64,000 nt of DNA, from the NCBI RefSeq assembly GCF_900141985.1, contig NZ_FQZK01000009.1, forward strand, positions 186,001 to 250,000, written 5' to 3'. The stretch comes from Nocardiopsis flavescens (lineage in GTDB: Bacteria; Actinomycetota; Actinomycetes; Streptosporangiales; Streptosporangiaceae). The notes below the pieces were generated by a model. It had not been told where the DNA came from and did no database searches. It saw only the letters and a program-made list of their open reading frames with translations. Shown in pieces: positions 24,212-32,668 of this stretch. The first letter of the stretch is position 1; every line of letters begins with the position of its first letter. Made by a program: the position numbers and the translations under genes.

Positions 24212-24254
24212 GAACGGCCAGGTGTTCGGAAAATACCGAACTACCTGGCCGTTC
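24212..24254 (-). terminator. terminator downstream of tRNA-Gly
   Basis: GAACGGCCAGGT pairs with ACCTGGCCGTTC around an inner GTTCGG/CCGAAC stem. It lies directly after the 3' end of the tRNA on the minus strand. It may also stop the NUDIX transcript arriving from the other side. Confidence 0.7.
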
Positions 24255-24260
24255 TCGTTC

Positions 24261-24334
24261 TGGAGCGGATGACGGGAATCGAACCCGCGCTATCAGCTTG
24301 GGAAGCTGAAGTTCTGCCATTGAACTACATCCGC
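24261..24334 (-). tRNA. tRNA-Gly (anticodon CCC)
   Basis: On the minus strand the acceptor stem GCGGATG pairs with CATCCGC, followed by the discriminator T and an encoded CCA (24261-24263). The D arm is TTCAATGGCAGAA, the anticodon stem TCAGC/GCTGA encloses the loop TTCCCAA with anticodon CCC, and the T loop is GGGTTCGATTCCC. It decodes the GGG glycine codon. Confidence 0.95.
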
Positions 24335-24487
24335 GTGTCTGCGGCCGTCGCGGCGACCGTCCGACGAGTGCCATCCTAGCCCACCTCCGGGGCGCCACGG
24401 CAAGTCGGAACCGGGGAGCCGTGTCGGGGCCGCCTGTTCGCCGGCCGTTCGCCCTGGTGGCCCGGTCGGGCGCAGTGGGTGGCGCGG

Positions 24488-24493
24488 TAGGTT
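24488..24493 (+). promoter_or_regulatory. -10 box, leaderless dcd start
   Basis: TAGGTT ends 6 bases before the GTG at 24500 and no ribosome binding site is present, so the mRNA is probably leaderless and the GTG is the true start. Confidence 0.5.
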
Positions 24494-24499
24494 CGGAGC

Positions 24500-25081
24500 G
24501 TGCTGCTCTCCGATCGCGATATCAGGTCCGAAATCGATTCCGGGCGGGTCCGGATCGACCCCTTCGACCCCGGCCTGGTCCAGCCGTCCAGCATCGACGT
24601 GCGCCTGGACCGGTTCTTCCGGGTCTTCGAGAACCACAAGTACCCGCACATCGACCCCTCGGTCGAGCAGCCGGACCTGACCCGGCTGGTCGAGACCGGA
24701 GCCGACGACGCCTTCATCCTGCACCCGGGGGAGTTCGTGCTCGCGTCCACCTACGAGGTGGTGACGCTGCCCGACGACATCGCCAGCCGGCTGGAGGGCA
24801 AGAGCTCGCTGGGGCGCCTGGGGCTGCTGACCCACTCCACGGCCGGGTTCATCGACCCCGGCTTCTCGGGGCACGTGACCCTGGAGCTGTCCAACGTGGC
24901 GACGCTCCCGATCAAGCTGTACCCCGGCATGAAGATCGGTCAGCTGTGCATGTTCCGGCTGACCTCGCCCGCCGAGCACCCCTACGGTTCGGCCCAGTAC
25001 GGATCGCGCTACCAGGGGCAGCGAGGGCCGACGCCCTCGCGCTCGCACCTGAAGTTCACGCGCACGCGAATCGAGTCCTGA
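24500..25081 (+). CDS. dcd: dCTP deaminase (dUMP-forming type)
   Basis: A 193-aa dCTP deaminase. The start [11 protein letters not shown], the [15 protein letters not shown] segment, and the active-site block [18 protein letters not shown] followed by [18 protein letters not shown] match actinobacterial Dcd closely. In Mycobacterium this enzyme is bifunctional and converts dCTP directly to dUMP for thymidylate synthesis; the same is likely here. The C-terminal [10 protein letters not shown] loop, which closes over the substrate, is present. Monocistronic, with a terminator just after the stop. Confidence 0.96.
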   Translation: MLLSDRDIRSEIDSGRVRIDPFDPGLVQPSSIDVRLDRFFRVFENHKYPHIDPSVEQPDLTRLVETGADDAFILHPGEFVLASTYEVVTLPDDIASRLEGKSSLGRLGLLTHSTAGFIDPGFSGHVTLELSNVATLPIKLYPGMKIGQLCMFRLTSPAEHPYGSAQYGSRYQGQRGPTPSRSHLKFTRTRIES

Positions 25082-25087
25082 CCAGGC

Positions 25088-25112
25088 ACCCCGGCCCCTC
25101 TCCGGCCGGGGT
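25088..25112 (+). terminator. dcd terminator
   Basis: ACCCCGGCC (25088-25096) pairs perfectly with GGCCGGGGT (25104-25112) across a 7-base loop, starting 7 bases after the dcd stop codon. Confidence 0.7.
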
Positions 25113-25186
25113 CTGTCGCATCCGGATCCGTGACGGTATGTTGTTGTTTCGACACAGACCGTCGTGCGACCCCTCTGTCACCTATA

Positions 25187-25202
25187 TGTGAGCCAGATCA
25201 CG
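25187..25202. promoter_or_regulatory. CRP/GlxR-like site 1
   Basis: TGTGAGCCAGATCACG matches the CRP-family consensus TGTGA-N6-TCACA at 9 of 10 fixed positions. Together with site 2 it forms a larger symmetrical element with the outer arms ATATGTGA and TCACATAT. Confidence 0.55.
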
Positions 25203-25213
25203 TCATAGTGTGC

Positions 25214-25229
25214 CGTGACATAGATCACA
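25214..25229. promoter_or_regulatory. CRP/GlxR-like site 2
   Basis: CGTGACATAGATCACA matches TGTGA-N6-TCACA at 9 of 10 fixed positions. Its start is 27 bases from that of site 1 and about 290 bases upstream of proV. Confidence 0.55.
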
Positions 25230-25500
25230 TATCGCTGTCCTGCGACGATGCAAACCCCCGGCACGGTCGGCTGACCGTTTTTATGTCGCTTAAACATGTT
25301 ATTTGCTGGTTACCAACCGTCTGAACTGTGGGTACGCATCTCGGTAACGTTGCCCCCCGACGTGAACCAGGTACTGGTCCAACCCCGCAAGGGGCGCACT
25401 CCGGGGGGCTCTGCGCGGACCGGCCGCCTGAAGCGCCCGCGGCTCGGCGATCGGGGAACCCGGTCTGCTCCGCGGCCGGGACAGCCCCGTAGAGGAGACC

Positions 25501-26520
25501 GTGCCAGCAGTACGTGCAGACCACTTGTACAAGGTGTTCGGTAGACAGGCCGGAGCCGCCGTTGAGCGGCTCGCCGACGGCAGTCACCGTGACACCATCG
25601 CCGACCTCGAAGTGACCGCCGCGGTCATCGACGTCTCCTTCGACGTCGAACCGGGCGAGATCTTCGTCGTCATGGGCCTGTCCGGATCGGGCAAGTCCAC
25701 ACTCATCCGCATGCTCAACGGCTTGCTGGAACCCACCTCGGGCTCGGTGGAGGTCGACGGAGTCGACATCACGGCCCTGAGGAAGAAGGAACTCCTGAAG
25801 CTGCGCGGCGAGAAGATCAGCATGGTCTTCCAGCACTTCGCGCTGCTGCCGCACCGGACGGTGCTGGAGAACGCCGCCTACGGCCTGGAACTGCGCGGCG
25901 AGCCCCGCGCGGAGCGGTCCGAGCGCGCCGGCGAGACACTCGAACTCGTGGGCCTGGGCGGCTGGGAGGACAAGTACCCGCACCAGCTGTCGGGCGGTAT
26001 GCAGCAGCGGGTCGGCCTGGCCCGCGCGCTGGCCGCCGACACCGACATCATCCTGATGGACGAGGCGTTCAGCGCCCTCGACCCGCTGATCCGGCGGGAC
26101 ATGCAGACCCAGCTCCTGGAACTCCAGAAGAGCCTGGGCAAGACCATCATCTTCATCACCCACGACCTGAACGAGGCCATGCGCCTTGGCGACCGCATCT
26201 GCGTCCTGCGGGACGGCCGCGTCGCCCAGATCGGCACCGCGCAGGAGATCCTCAACGAACCCGCCAACGACTACGTCGAGCGGTTCACCGAGGACGTCGA
26301 CCGCACCCGCGTGCTGACCGCCGCCGCGGCCCTGGACTCCGGGGCCACCGCGGGCGCGACCGCGCCCCAGGTCGCGGCCGACACCCCGATCGCGGAGCTG
26401 TACACCGACATGGCCCGATCCGAGGTCGTCCGCGTGGTCGACGAGGACGGCAGCGTGCTGGGCACCGCGTCCCGCACGTCCGTGCTCGCCGCCCTCGCGT
26501 CGGGGAGGGAGCGGTCATGA
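25501..26520 (+). CDS. proV: glycine betaine/proline ABC transporter ATPase
   Basis: A 339-aa ProV/OpuAA-type ATPase that powers uptake of betaine-like osmoprotectants. Walker A is GLSGSGKST (residues 59-67), the signature LSGGMQQRVGLARAL near 164, and Walker B IILMDEAFSALDP near 182. The first 40 residues carry the family's extra N-terminal segment (VFGRQ). The C-terminus after about residue 280 is a short CBS-like tail, which in relatives senses ionic strength. Starts at GTG; its stop overlaps the permease ATG (ATGA). Confidence 0.93.
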   Translation: MPAVRADHLYKVFGRQAGAAVERLADGSHRDTIADLEVTAAVIDVSFDVEPGEIFVVMGLSGSGKSTLIRMLNGLLEPTSGSVEVDGVDITALRKKELLKLRGEKISMVFQHFALLPHRTVLENAAYGLELRGEPRAERSERAGETLELVGLGGWEDKYPHQLSGGMQQRVGLARALAADTDIILMDEAFSALDPLIRRDMQTQLLELQKSLGKTIIFITHDLNEAMRLGDRICVLRDGRVAQIGTAQEILNEPANDYVERFTEDVDRTRVLTAAAALDSGATAGATAPQVAADTPIAELYTDMARSEVVRVVDEDGSVLGTASRTSVLAALASGRERS

Positions 26521-27749
26521 CACCGGTCGACTTCCCGCCCGCCCTGCCGATCGGCGAGGGGTTCGAGGCGTTCAACAGCTGGCTCAAGGCGAACTTCGGT
26601 CCGGCCTTCGACGCCATCGGCGAGTTCATCCGCTGGGCTGTGTCCGTTTTGTCAGGGTTTTTCGCTGACCCGGCGGCCGCCCAGATCACGTTCATCGCCG
26701 CGGTGGTCATCGCGGTCCCGCTGCTGCGCTCGCACCGCGTGCCGCTGGCGGCGACCGTGGGCACCGTCTCGGTGCTCTACATCCTCCAGGCGTGGTTCGG
26801 CCTGGTGGACACGGTCATCAACGTCATGCCGCCCTTCCTGTTCCTGTGGGCGATGAACCTGTTCGACCAGTACGTCGACTCCTACTTCGTCATCTCCCTG
26901 CTGTTCCTGGCGGCGGTCACGGTCCTGGGGGCGCTGAACCCCGGGTCGCGCAGGCGCACCGCGATCGTGGCCGGCGGCTGGCTGACCGCGATCCTCCTGG
27001 GCTGGCTGCTGCTGCCCATGCTGGTGACCCAGCCCCGCTTCCTGCTGATGATCCTGCTGCTGAGCCTGCTCGCGTACTCCGTGGCCGGGTGGCGGATGGG
27101 CGTCTTCTCGCTCCTCGCGCTGGCCCTGGTGGCCTCGGTCGGCCAGTGGGAGAACGCGATGGACACCCTGGGCCTGGTGCTGGTGGCCAGCGCCATCGCG
27201 GTGGCCATCGCGATCCCGATCGGCGTCCTGGCCGCCTACAACGACCTGGTCAGCAAGATCGTCAAGCCGGTCCTGGACCTGATGCAGACGCTGCCCGCGT
27301 TCGTGTACCTGATCCCGGCGATCTTCTTCTTCTCCATCGGCGCCGTGCCCGGCGTGGTCGCGACCATCGTGTTCGCGATGCCGCCCGGGGTGCGCCTCAC
27401 GGAGCTCGGCATTCGCCAGATCGACAAGGAGCTGGTGGAGGCGGGCGAGGCGTTCGGCGCCCCGAGCCGCAAGATCCTCACCGGCATCCAGCTGCCCCTG
27501 GCCCTGCCGACCATCATGGCCGGCGTCAACCAGGTCATCATGCTGGGCCTGTCGATGGTCGTCATCGCCGGCATGGTCGGCGCGGGCGGCCTGGGCAGCC
27601 AGGTCTACCAGGGCATCAGCCGCAACGACGGCGCGCTCGGCTTCGAGGCCGGTATCGCCGTCGTCGTCCTCGCCATCCTCTTGGACCGCCTCACCGCGGC
27701 GGTCACCCGCAAGAGCCCGCAGGGGCGTGCCGCCGTCTCGGCGGGCTGA
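26517..27749 (+). CDS. proW: glycine betaine/proline ABC transporter permease
   Basis: A 410-aa permease. The first half has an N-terminal cytoplasmic or amphipathic segment and about six extra hydrophobic helices; the second half is the standard permease domain with the EAA-like loop (ELVEAGEAFGAPSRKILTGI, near residue 305). The extra helices make it longer than E. coli ProW (about 350). It works with the ATPase before it and the binding lipoprotein after it. Confidence 0.92.
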   Translation: MTPVDFPPALPIGEGFEAFNSWLKANFGPAFDAIGEFIRWAVSVLSGFFADPAAAQITFIAAVVIAVPLLRSHRVPLAATVGTVSVLYILQAWFGLVDTVINVMPPFLFLWAMNLFDQYVDSYFVISLLFLAAVTVLGALNPGSRRRTAIVAGGWLTAILLGWLLLPMLVTQPRFLLMILLLSLLAYSVAGWRMGVFSLLALALVASVGQWENAMDTLGLVLVASAIAVAIAIPIGVLAAYNDLVSKIVKPVLDLMQTLPAFVYLIPAIFFFSIGAVPGVVATIVFAMPPGVRLTELGIRQIDKELVEAGEAFGAPSRKILTGIQLPLALPTIMAGVNQVIMLGLSMVVIAGMVGAGGLGSQVYQGISRNDGALGFEAGIAVVVLAILLDRLTAAVTRKSPQGRAAVSAG

Positions 27750-27823
27750 GCACGCCCCACAGCCGGCGGGACGACCGCACACGCCCCGCCGGAGCCGGAA
27801 ACACCTAGGGAAGGAATCCCACG

Positions 27824-28765
27824 ATGTACACCCGCAAGCGCGCGGCCGCGCTGTCCGCCGCCGGAATGAGCACCGTCCTCCTCCTCACCGCCTGTGGCGG
27901 CGGCGGGGACCAGAGCCTGACCGGTCCGGGCGAGGACGAGGAGGGCGGCGGCGGCCAGGCGGTCAACATCGCCCTGATCGCCTGGGAGGAGGCGATCGCC
28001 ACCACCGCCATGTGGCAGGTCATCCTGGAGGAGAAGGGCTACGACGTCACGGTCACCGACGTGGACGTCGCCCCGATGTACCAGGGCGCCGCCAACGGCG
28101 ACGTGGACCTGTTCCTGGACACCTGGCTGCCGGTCACCCACGCGGACTACTGGGAGGACTACGGGGACGACCTGGAGGACCTCGGCACCTGGTACGACAA
28201 CGCCAAGCTGACGATCACGGTCCCCTCCTACGTGGAGGACGTGAACTCCATCGAGGACCTGGCCGGCAGCGCCGACGAGTTCGGCGGGCGCATCGTGGGC
28301 ATCGAGTCGGGCGCCGGCCTGACCCGGGTCACCAAGGAAGAGGCGATGCCGGGCTACGGCCTGGACGGCGAGTACGAGCTCGTGGAGTCCTCCACCGCGG
28401 CGATGCTGGCGGAGCTGGACTCGGCGATCGCCGAGGAGGAGCCGATCGTCGTCACCCTGTGGCGTCCGCACCCGGCCTACGCCAAGCACGACCTGAAGGA
28501 CCTCGAGGACCCCGAGGGCCTGATGGGCGACGCCGAGGAGATCCACGCGGTCGGCCGCGCCGGCTTCGGCGAGGACTTCCCGGAGCTGTCCCAGTGGCTG
28601 CAGGACTGGGAGATGACCGACGACGAGCTGGCCACCCTCGAGGTGCTGACCCTCGAAGACCACAAGGACGACCCGCAGGCGGGCGCCCGCGCCTGGCTCG
28701 CGGACAACCCCGAGTTCCTGGAGCGCACCCTGGGCGACGACGCCGAGGGCCTGGACTTCTCCTGA
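27824..28765 (+). CDS. proX: glycine betaine-binding lipoprotein
   Basis: A 313-aa OpuAC/ProX-type substrate-binding lipoprotein. The signal peptide ends with lipobox LLTAC (Cys24). The mature domain begins VNIALIAWEEAIATTAMW, and the tryptophan-containing segments LDTWLPVTHADYW and VVTLWRPHPAYAK supply the aromatic cage for the quaternary amine in relatives. The protein is very acidic, as is common for extracellular binding proteins in salt-tolerant actinomycetes. Third gene of the operon, ended by the hairpin at 28821. Confidence 0.92.
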   Translation: MYTRKRAAALSAAGMSTVLLLTACGGGGDQSLTGPGEDEEGGGGQAVNIALIAWEEAIATTAMWQVILEEKGYDVTVTDVDVAPMYQGAANGDVDLFLDTWLPVTHADYWEDYGDDLEDLGTWYDNAKLTITVPSYVEDVNSIEDLAGSADEFGGRIVGIESGAGLTRVTKEEAMPGYGLDGEYELVESSTAAMLAELDSAIAEEEPIVVTLWRPHPAYAKHDLKDLEDPEGLMGDAEEIHAVGRAGFGEDFPELSQWLQDWEMTDDELATLEVLTLEDHKDDPQAGARAWLADNPEFLERTLGDDAEGLDFS

Positions 28766-28820
28766 CGCTCCCGGTGGCGGTCCCCTGTGACCCCGGGGAC
28801 CCCGGGGGCGCGTGATAGCG

Positions 28821-28856
28821 GCTGAGGGCCCCTCCCGTACGGGAGGGGCCCTCAGC
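28821..28856. terminator. bidirectional terminator
   Basis: GCTGAGGGCCCCTCCCGTAC and its near-perfect complement to 28856 form an uninterrupted 36-base palindrome between the convergent proX and rhomboid genes. Confidence 0.8.
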
Positions 28857-28872
28857 CGTGTGCGGGACCGGG

Positions 28873-29487
28873 TCAGGGGGCCTGGTAGCCGCCCTGGGCG
28901 CCCGGCTGGCGCCACGGGTCGGCCTGGCGCCGCCTCTCCCGCCGGGGCAGGGCGTAGGCGGCGAGCAGGCCGCCGATGAAGCCGAACAGGTGGGCCTGCC
29001 ACGAGACCCCGGGGTACTGCGGGAGCACGCCCCAGATCATGGTGCCGTAGAAGAGCACGACGCAGATCATGATGACGATGTCCACGGTCCTGCGCTCGAT
29101 GATGCCGCGCAGCACGGTGTAGCCGAAGTAGCCGAAGACCAGGCCGCTGGCGCCCACGGTGATCGTGGTGGGCGCGCTGAAGAGCCAGATCCCCACGCCG
29201 CTGACGACCGTGATGATCAGGCTGGTCAGCAGGAAGCGGGAGAGGCCGCTGAAGGCGACGAGCGAGCCCAGGACGAGGAAGGGCAGCGAGTTCCCGATGA
29301 GGTGCTGGAAGTTGCCGTGCATGAACGGCGCGGTGAGGACGGTCCAGGGCTCCCCGGGGTCCCAGGAGCGTAGGCCGAACCGGTGGTCGAGGGATCCGAG
29401 CATGAAGAAGTCGAGGATCTCGAAGACCCACATGGCCGCGAGCATCCCCGCTACGGTCAGGATGGCGGTGATTCTGGACTGCGTCAC
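28873..29487 (-). CDS. rhomboid family intramembrane serine protease
   Basis: A 204-aa rhomboid with six membrane helices. The catalytic serine is in GASGLVFGYFG (S114) and the catalytic histidine in AHLFGFIGG (H166). The loop HGNFQHLIGN with its conserved histidines and asparagine lies near residue 57. It cleaves other membrane proteins within the bilayer; substrates are unknown. Monocistronic. Confidence 0.93.
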   Translation of the reverse strand: MTQSRITAILTVAGMLAAMWVFEILDFFMLGSLDHRFGLRSWDPGEPWTVLTAPFMHGNFQHLIGNSLPFLVLGSLVAFSGLSRFLLTSLIITVVSGVGIWLFSAPTTITVGASGLVFGYFGYTVLRGIIERRTVDIVIMICVVLFYGTMIWGVLPQYPGVSWQAHLFGFIGGLLAAYALPRRERRRQADPWRQPGAQGGYQAP

Positions 29488-29652
29488 CCCACCGAGGGTA
29501 GATGACCCGGGCTTGCGAGGGTATGTCCGCGGGGCGCGTGGTGCGTATTCGACTGATGTGACCTTAGACGTCCGACTGCGTACCGTTGTGTTCCCGAATT
29601 TCGGTCCGGCCGTTATCGGATCCGGGAGCCCCGGCGGCGGTGCGCCGCGGCG

Positions 29653-30129
29653 TCAGGAGGTCAGCGAGCGCTTGCGCGGCGGGATGCCGGCCATCGCCAT
29701 GAACGCCTCCACCTTGGCCGGGCTGGTGATCCCGGTCAGCGGCAGGTAGGCGCGGGAGGTGCGGCGGCTCCGCAGCGAGGGGAACCGCTTGGGGCGGCCC
29801 GCGGTGTCGCACAGGCCCAGCGAGCGGACGCCGCCGGGCAGCAGGTAGTAGGAGCCGATGTCCCCGAAGGGGACGCTGACCTCGTACTTGCCCCGCCGGT
29901 AGTGGAACTCCCCGTCGGAGATCTCCAGCACGGGGGTCTTGACGACGAGGTGGCCGTGGGCCGCGAGCCCGCCGCCCAGGAGCAGGAGCAGCACGCCGAG
30001 CGTGATGTTGGCCCAGTGGGAGGGGTCGAGCGCGATGGCCAGGACGCCCAGGGCCGCCAGGAGGTAGCCGCCCCACAGCTCCGCGTGCTTGCGGCCCGAG
30101 GGACAGACGAGGCGCACGGTTTCGGACAC
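29653..30129 (-). CDS. conserved hypothetical membrane protein
   Basis: A 158-aa protein with two adjacent membrane helices (residues about 20-35 and 41-58) and a C-terminal cytoplasmic domain of about 95 residues that starts VVKTPVLEISDGEFHYRRGKYEV. This layout, two helices followed by a small PH-like beta domain with a CDTAGRPKRFPS turn, is common in actinomycetes. No function is known. Monocistronic. Confidence 0.65.
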   Translation of the reverse strand: MSETVRLVCPSGRKHAELWGGYLLAALGVLAIALDPSHWANITLGVLLLLLGGGLAAHGHLVVKTPVLEISDGEFHYRRGKYEVSVPFGDIGSYYLLPGGVRSLGLCDTAGRPKRFPSLRSRRTSRAYLPLTGITSPAKVEAFMAMAGIPPRKRSLTS

Positions 30130-30823
30130 GGCAGGGGCCTTCCTCGCTGCGGTCTGGGGTCGGCGGTGGTGGCCGCCGCTGTCGACTTTATCGGCTCCAT
30201 GGGGGTGCCCACGGTGGTTTCGGACACTGGAACGAGAGGCTCTCCGCGGCCATCGCCGCGACCAGCGGAGGGGCGGTGCGGGCGGTCCGGGGGATCTTCG
30301 GGAGGGAGGTCCCCGGCGGACCCCGGAACCCTTTCCGTGTCATGTCATCCCATGTTCACATGATCCTCTTGGTCGGTGGTGCCGCCGGGAGAAGACCGAC
30401 CCTTTCGTCCAGAAAGGATTATTCATGCCCGTATGTCCGTTTCCAATGTGGTAATCAAAGTGGAGCTTTGTGTAGTCAAACATCGTTTACCTTTAAGTAA
30501 ACAATGTTGACTGCAATGTTTTTACTTCTTCCTATTTCTGGTGCGACCGAATCCCCGGTCCTGAGTACCAGGCGACCGGTGCCCGCTGGCCTGGGCAAAC
30601 GGGGAGTTCGCTTCGGTGTTACGGGGGTGTTGACGATCGATGTCGACGCCCGCGGTCGATGGGCGCGAACCGGTTGCGGATGGGTCACGAATCCGGCATT
30701 GGGGCTATACAGACATTTCACTCGATGGTCTTCTGATCGACTAATCGCCTAAGTTCGGTGGGGACTGTGCGGACCACTCGATCCCCCACTGAAGGTTCGT
30801 ATTAGTGATCAAGGGTGTGACTG
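30130..30823. other. long, AT-richer upstream region of the peptide transporter operon
   Basis: A 694-base stretch without a convincing gene. From about 30340 to 30560 it is much less GC-rich than anything around it and includes TTGACT at 30507 and several T-runs. A perfect GTTTAC-N6-GTAAAC inverted repeat is at 30485-30502. An 82-codon frame at 30504-30752 exists but has poor wobble GC and no ribosome binding site. The region probably holds the promoter and operator of the transporter operon. Confidence 0.5.
30485..30502. promoter_or_regulatory. candidate operator GTTTAC-N6-GTAAAC
   Basis: A perfect 6+6 inverted repeat in an AT-rich context, about 320 bases upstream of the peptide-binding lipoprotein gene. 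The binding protein is unknown. Confidence 0.4.
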
Positions 30824-32515
30824 ATGCAGATTCGTAAGAAAATGCTGGGGGCCGCGGCCATCGGCGTTTCGGCCGTGCTCGCGGTGAGCGCCTGTTCCCC
30901 GCCGCAGGACGGCAGCTCCGGGGACGCCGAGAGCTCGGTGACCTGGATCGTCAACCAGCCCGGTGGCGGATGGAACCACAACGCCCCCGAGGGCGGCTCC
31001 GTCTACGTGATCCAGATGCTCCACGACATCCTCCCGGTGACCGGCTTCTGGAACCCCGAGGGCCAGTGGGAGTGGAACACGGACCTGATCGCCAACACCC
31101 CTGAGCTGATCGAGGGCGACCAGGTCTCCTGGGAGTACCAGATCAACCCGGACGCCAACTGGAGCGACGGCGAGCCCATCGACGCCGACGACTTCGTCTG
31201 GCAGTGGAAGATGAACAGCGGCGACGGCGAGCTCTGCTCGGACGGCTGCAACTCCCGCGGCTCCACCCTGGAGTCCCTCATCGAGAGCGTCGAGGGCTCC
31301 GAGGACGGCAAGACCGTCACCGTCACCCTGAAGGAGGACGCCCAGTTCCCCGGCTGGTTCACCTTCGGCGTCGACGGCCTCTACCCGGCGCACGTGGCCG
31401 CGGCCGAGGGCATGGACCTCGACACCCCCGAGGGGATGCGGGAGTCCTCCGACTTCTTCAACGCCAACCCCGTCACCGTCTCGGGCGGCCCCTACATCTA
31501 CGAGGGCACCCCGGCGCTCGACGGCCGCGTCGTCAAGGTGGCCAACGAGGAGTACTACGGCGAGGCCCCCGGCATCCAGGAGATCATCCTGGAGGTCAAC
31601 ACCGAAGAGGGCAGCTGGGTCCCGGCCCTGACCAACGGCGAGGTGCAGGGCTCCTCCCCGGCCACCTGGTCCGACGACGTCATCACCCAGCTGGAGGGCC
31701 AGGAGAACGTCGACTTCGGCATCGCCTCCGGCGGCAGCTGGGAGCACGTGGACCTCAACGTCCAGAGCGACCTGCTCTCCGACACCGCCCTGCGCCAGGG
31801 CATCTTCACCGCGATCGACACCGCGAACATCGCCACCCGCACCTACGGTGAGAAGTTCCCCGAGATCGAGCCGCGCACCAACCACGTCTTCTCCACCACC
31901 AGCGAGTTCCACGAGGACGTCCTGACCCCGACCGGCCAGGGCACCGGCGACGCCGAGGCCGCGCTGGAGCTGCTGGAGGAGGCCGGCTACGAGCTCAACG
32001 GCGACTCCCTGGAGTCGGACGGCGAAGCCGTCCCGGCCCTGCGCCTGCGCTACACCGCCGGGCACGTCGCCCGCGAGATCATCGCCGAGCTGATCCAGGC
32101 CGACCTGGCCGAGATCGGCATCACCGCCGAGATCGAGACCACCGACGACCTGGGCGGCACCCTGGCCGAGGCCGACTACGACCTCATGATCTACGGCTGG
32201 AGCACCACGCCGGACTTCTACGGCTCCCCGCACCAGTACTGGCACAGCGAGAGCGGCAGCAACTTCGGCGGCTACGAGAACGACGAGGTCGACGAGCTGG
32301 TCGACGCCGCCCTCAACTCCTCCAGCCCCGAGGAGTCCGCCGAGGCCGCCAACGAGGCGGCGACCCTGGTCGCCGAGGACGCCTACGTCCTGCCGATCGT
32401 GGACACCCCGGCGTACTTCTTCTACGACACCTCGTTCATCGAGGGCGTCTCCGACAACCACGCCCAGTCGCGGCGCGCGCTGTGGGACCAGACCGAGTGG
32501 GCCGCGGTCGAGTAG
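30824..32515 (+). CDS. peptide-type ABC transporter substrate-binding lipoprotein (SBP family 5)
   Basis: A 563-aa family 5 solute-binding protein (DppA/OppA type). The signal peptide ends at lipobox AVSAC (Cys24). Typical blocks are ANWSDGEPIDADDFVWQWKM, RLRYTAGHVAREIIAEL and DYDLMIYGWSTTPDFYG. It binds peptides or a similar ligand outside the cell; the specific ligand cannot be told. The mature protein is very acidic. It is followed by two permeases and a double ATPase in one operon. Confidence 0.92.
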   Translation: MQIRKKMLGAAAIGVSAVLAVSACSPPQDGSSGDAESSVTWIVNQPGGGWNHNAPEGGSVYVIQMLHDILPVTGFWNPEGQWEWNTDLIANTPELIEGDQVSWEYQINPDANWSDGEPIDADDFVWQWKMNSGDGELCSDGCNSRGSTLESLIESVEGSEDGKTVTVTLKEDAQFPGWFTFGVDGLYPAHVAAAEGMDLDTPEGMRESSDFFNANPVTVSGGPYIYEGTPALDGRVVKVANEEYYGEAPGIQEIILEVNTEEGSWVPALTNGEVQGSSPATWSDDVITQLEGQENVDFGIASGGSWEHVDLNVQSDLLSDTALRQGIFTAIDTANIATRTYGEKFPEIEPRTNHVFSTTSEFHEDVLTPTGQGTGDAEAALELLEEAGYELNGDSLESDGEAVPALRLRYTAGHVAREIIAELIQADLAEIGITAEIETTDDLGGTLAEADYDLMIYGWSTTPDFYGSPHQYWHSESGSNFGGYENDEVDELVDAALNSSSPEESAEAANEAATLVAEDAYVLPIVDTPAYFFYDTSFIEGVSDNHAQSRRALWDQTEWAAVE

Positions 32516-32668
32516 CGCTCTTTCCGGACCACACCGCTCCACAGGGAACGGGGCGTCCGCCCCCCGAGGGGGTGGCGCCACGGGGTGACGACCCCGGGCG
32601 CCGCCCCCTCCGGGCGGCTCCCGCCGCCCCCGACCCGGGTTCATGAGCGCTCATCGAAGGACCTTTCC

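Larger units (their letters stand above)
25113..25500. other. promoter region of the betaine operon
   Basis: This 388-base stretch has no gene and is clearly less GC-rich than its surroundings between about 25130 and 25360. It holds the two CRP-like sites and must contain the proV promoter; GTAGAGGAGACC just before 25501 is the proV ribosome binding site. Confidence 0.6.

Noticed and set aside
24212..24254. Possible attachment site next to the tRNA
   Set aside because: No integrase and no second copy of the tRNA end in the window; the sequence is a simple terminator hairpin.
30504..30752. 82-codon plus-strand frame in the AT-rich gap
   Set aside because: Poor wobble GC, no ribosome binding site, no recognisable domain.
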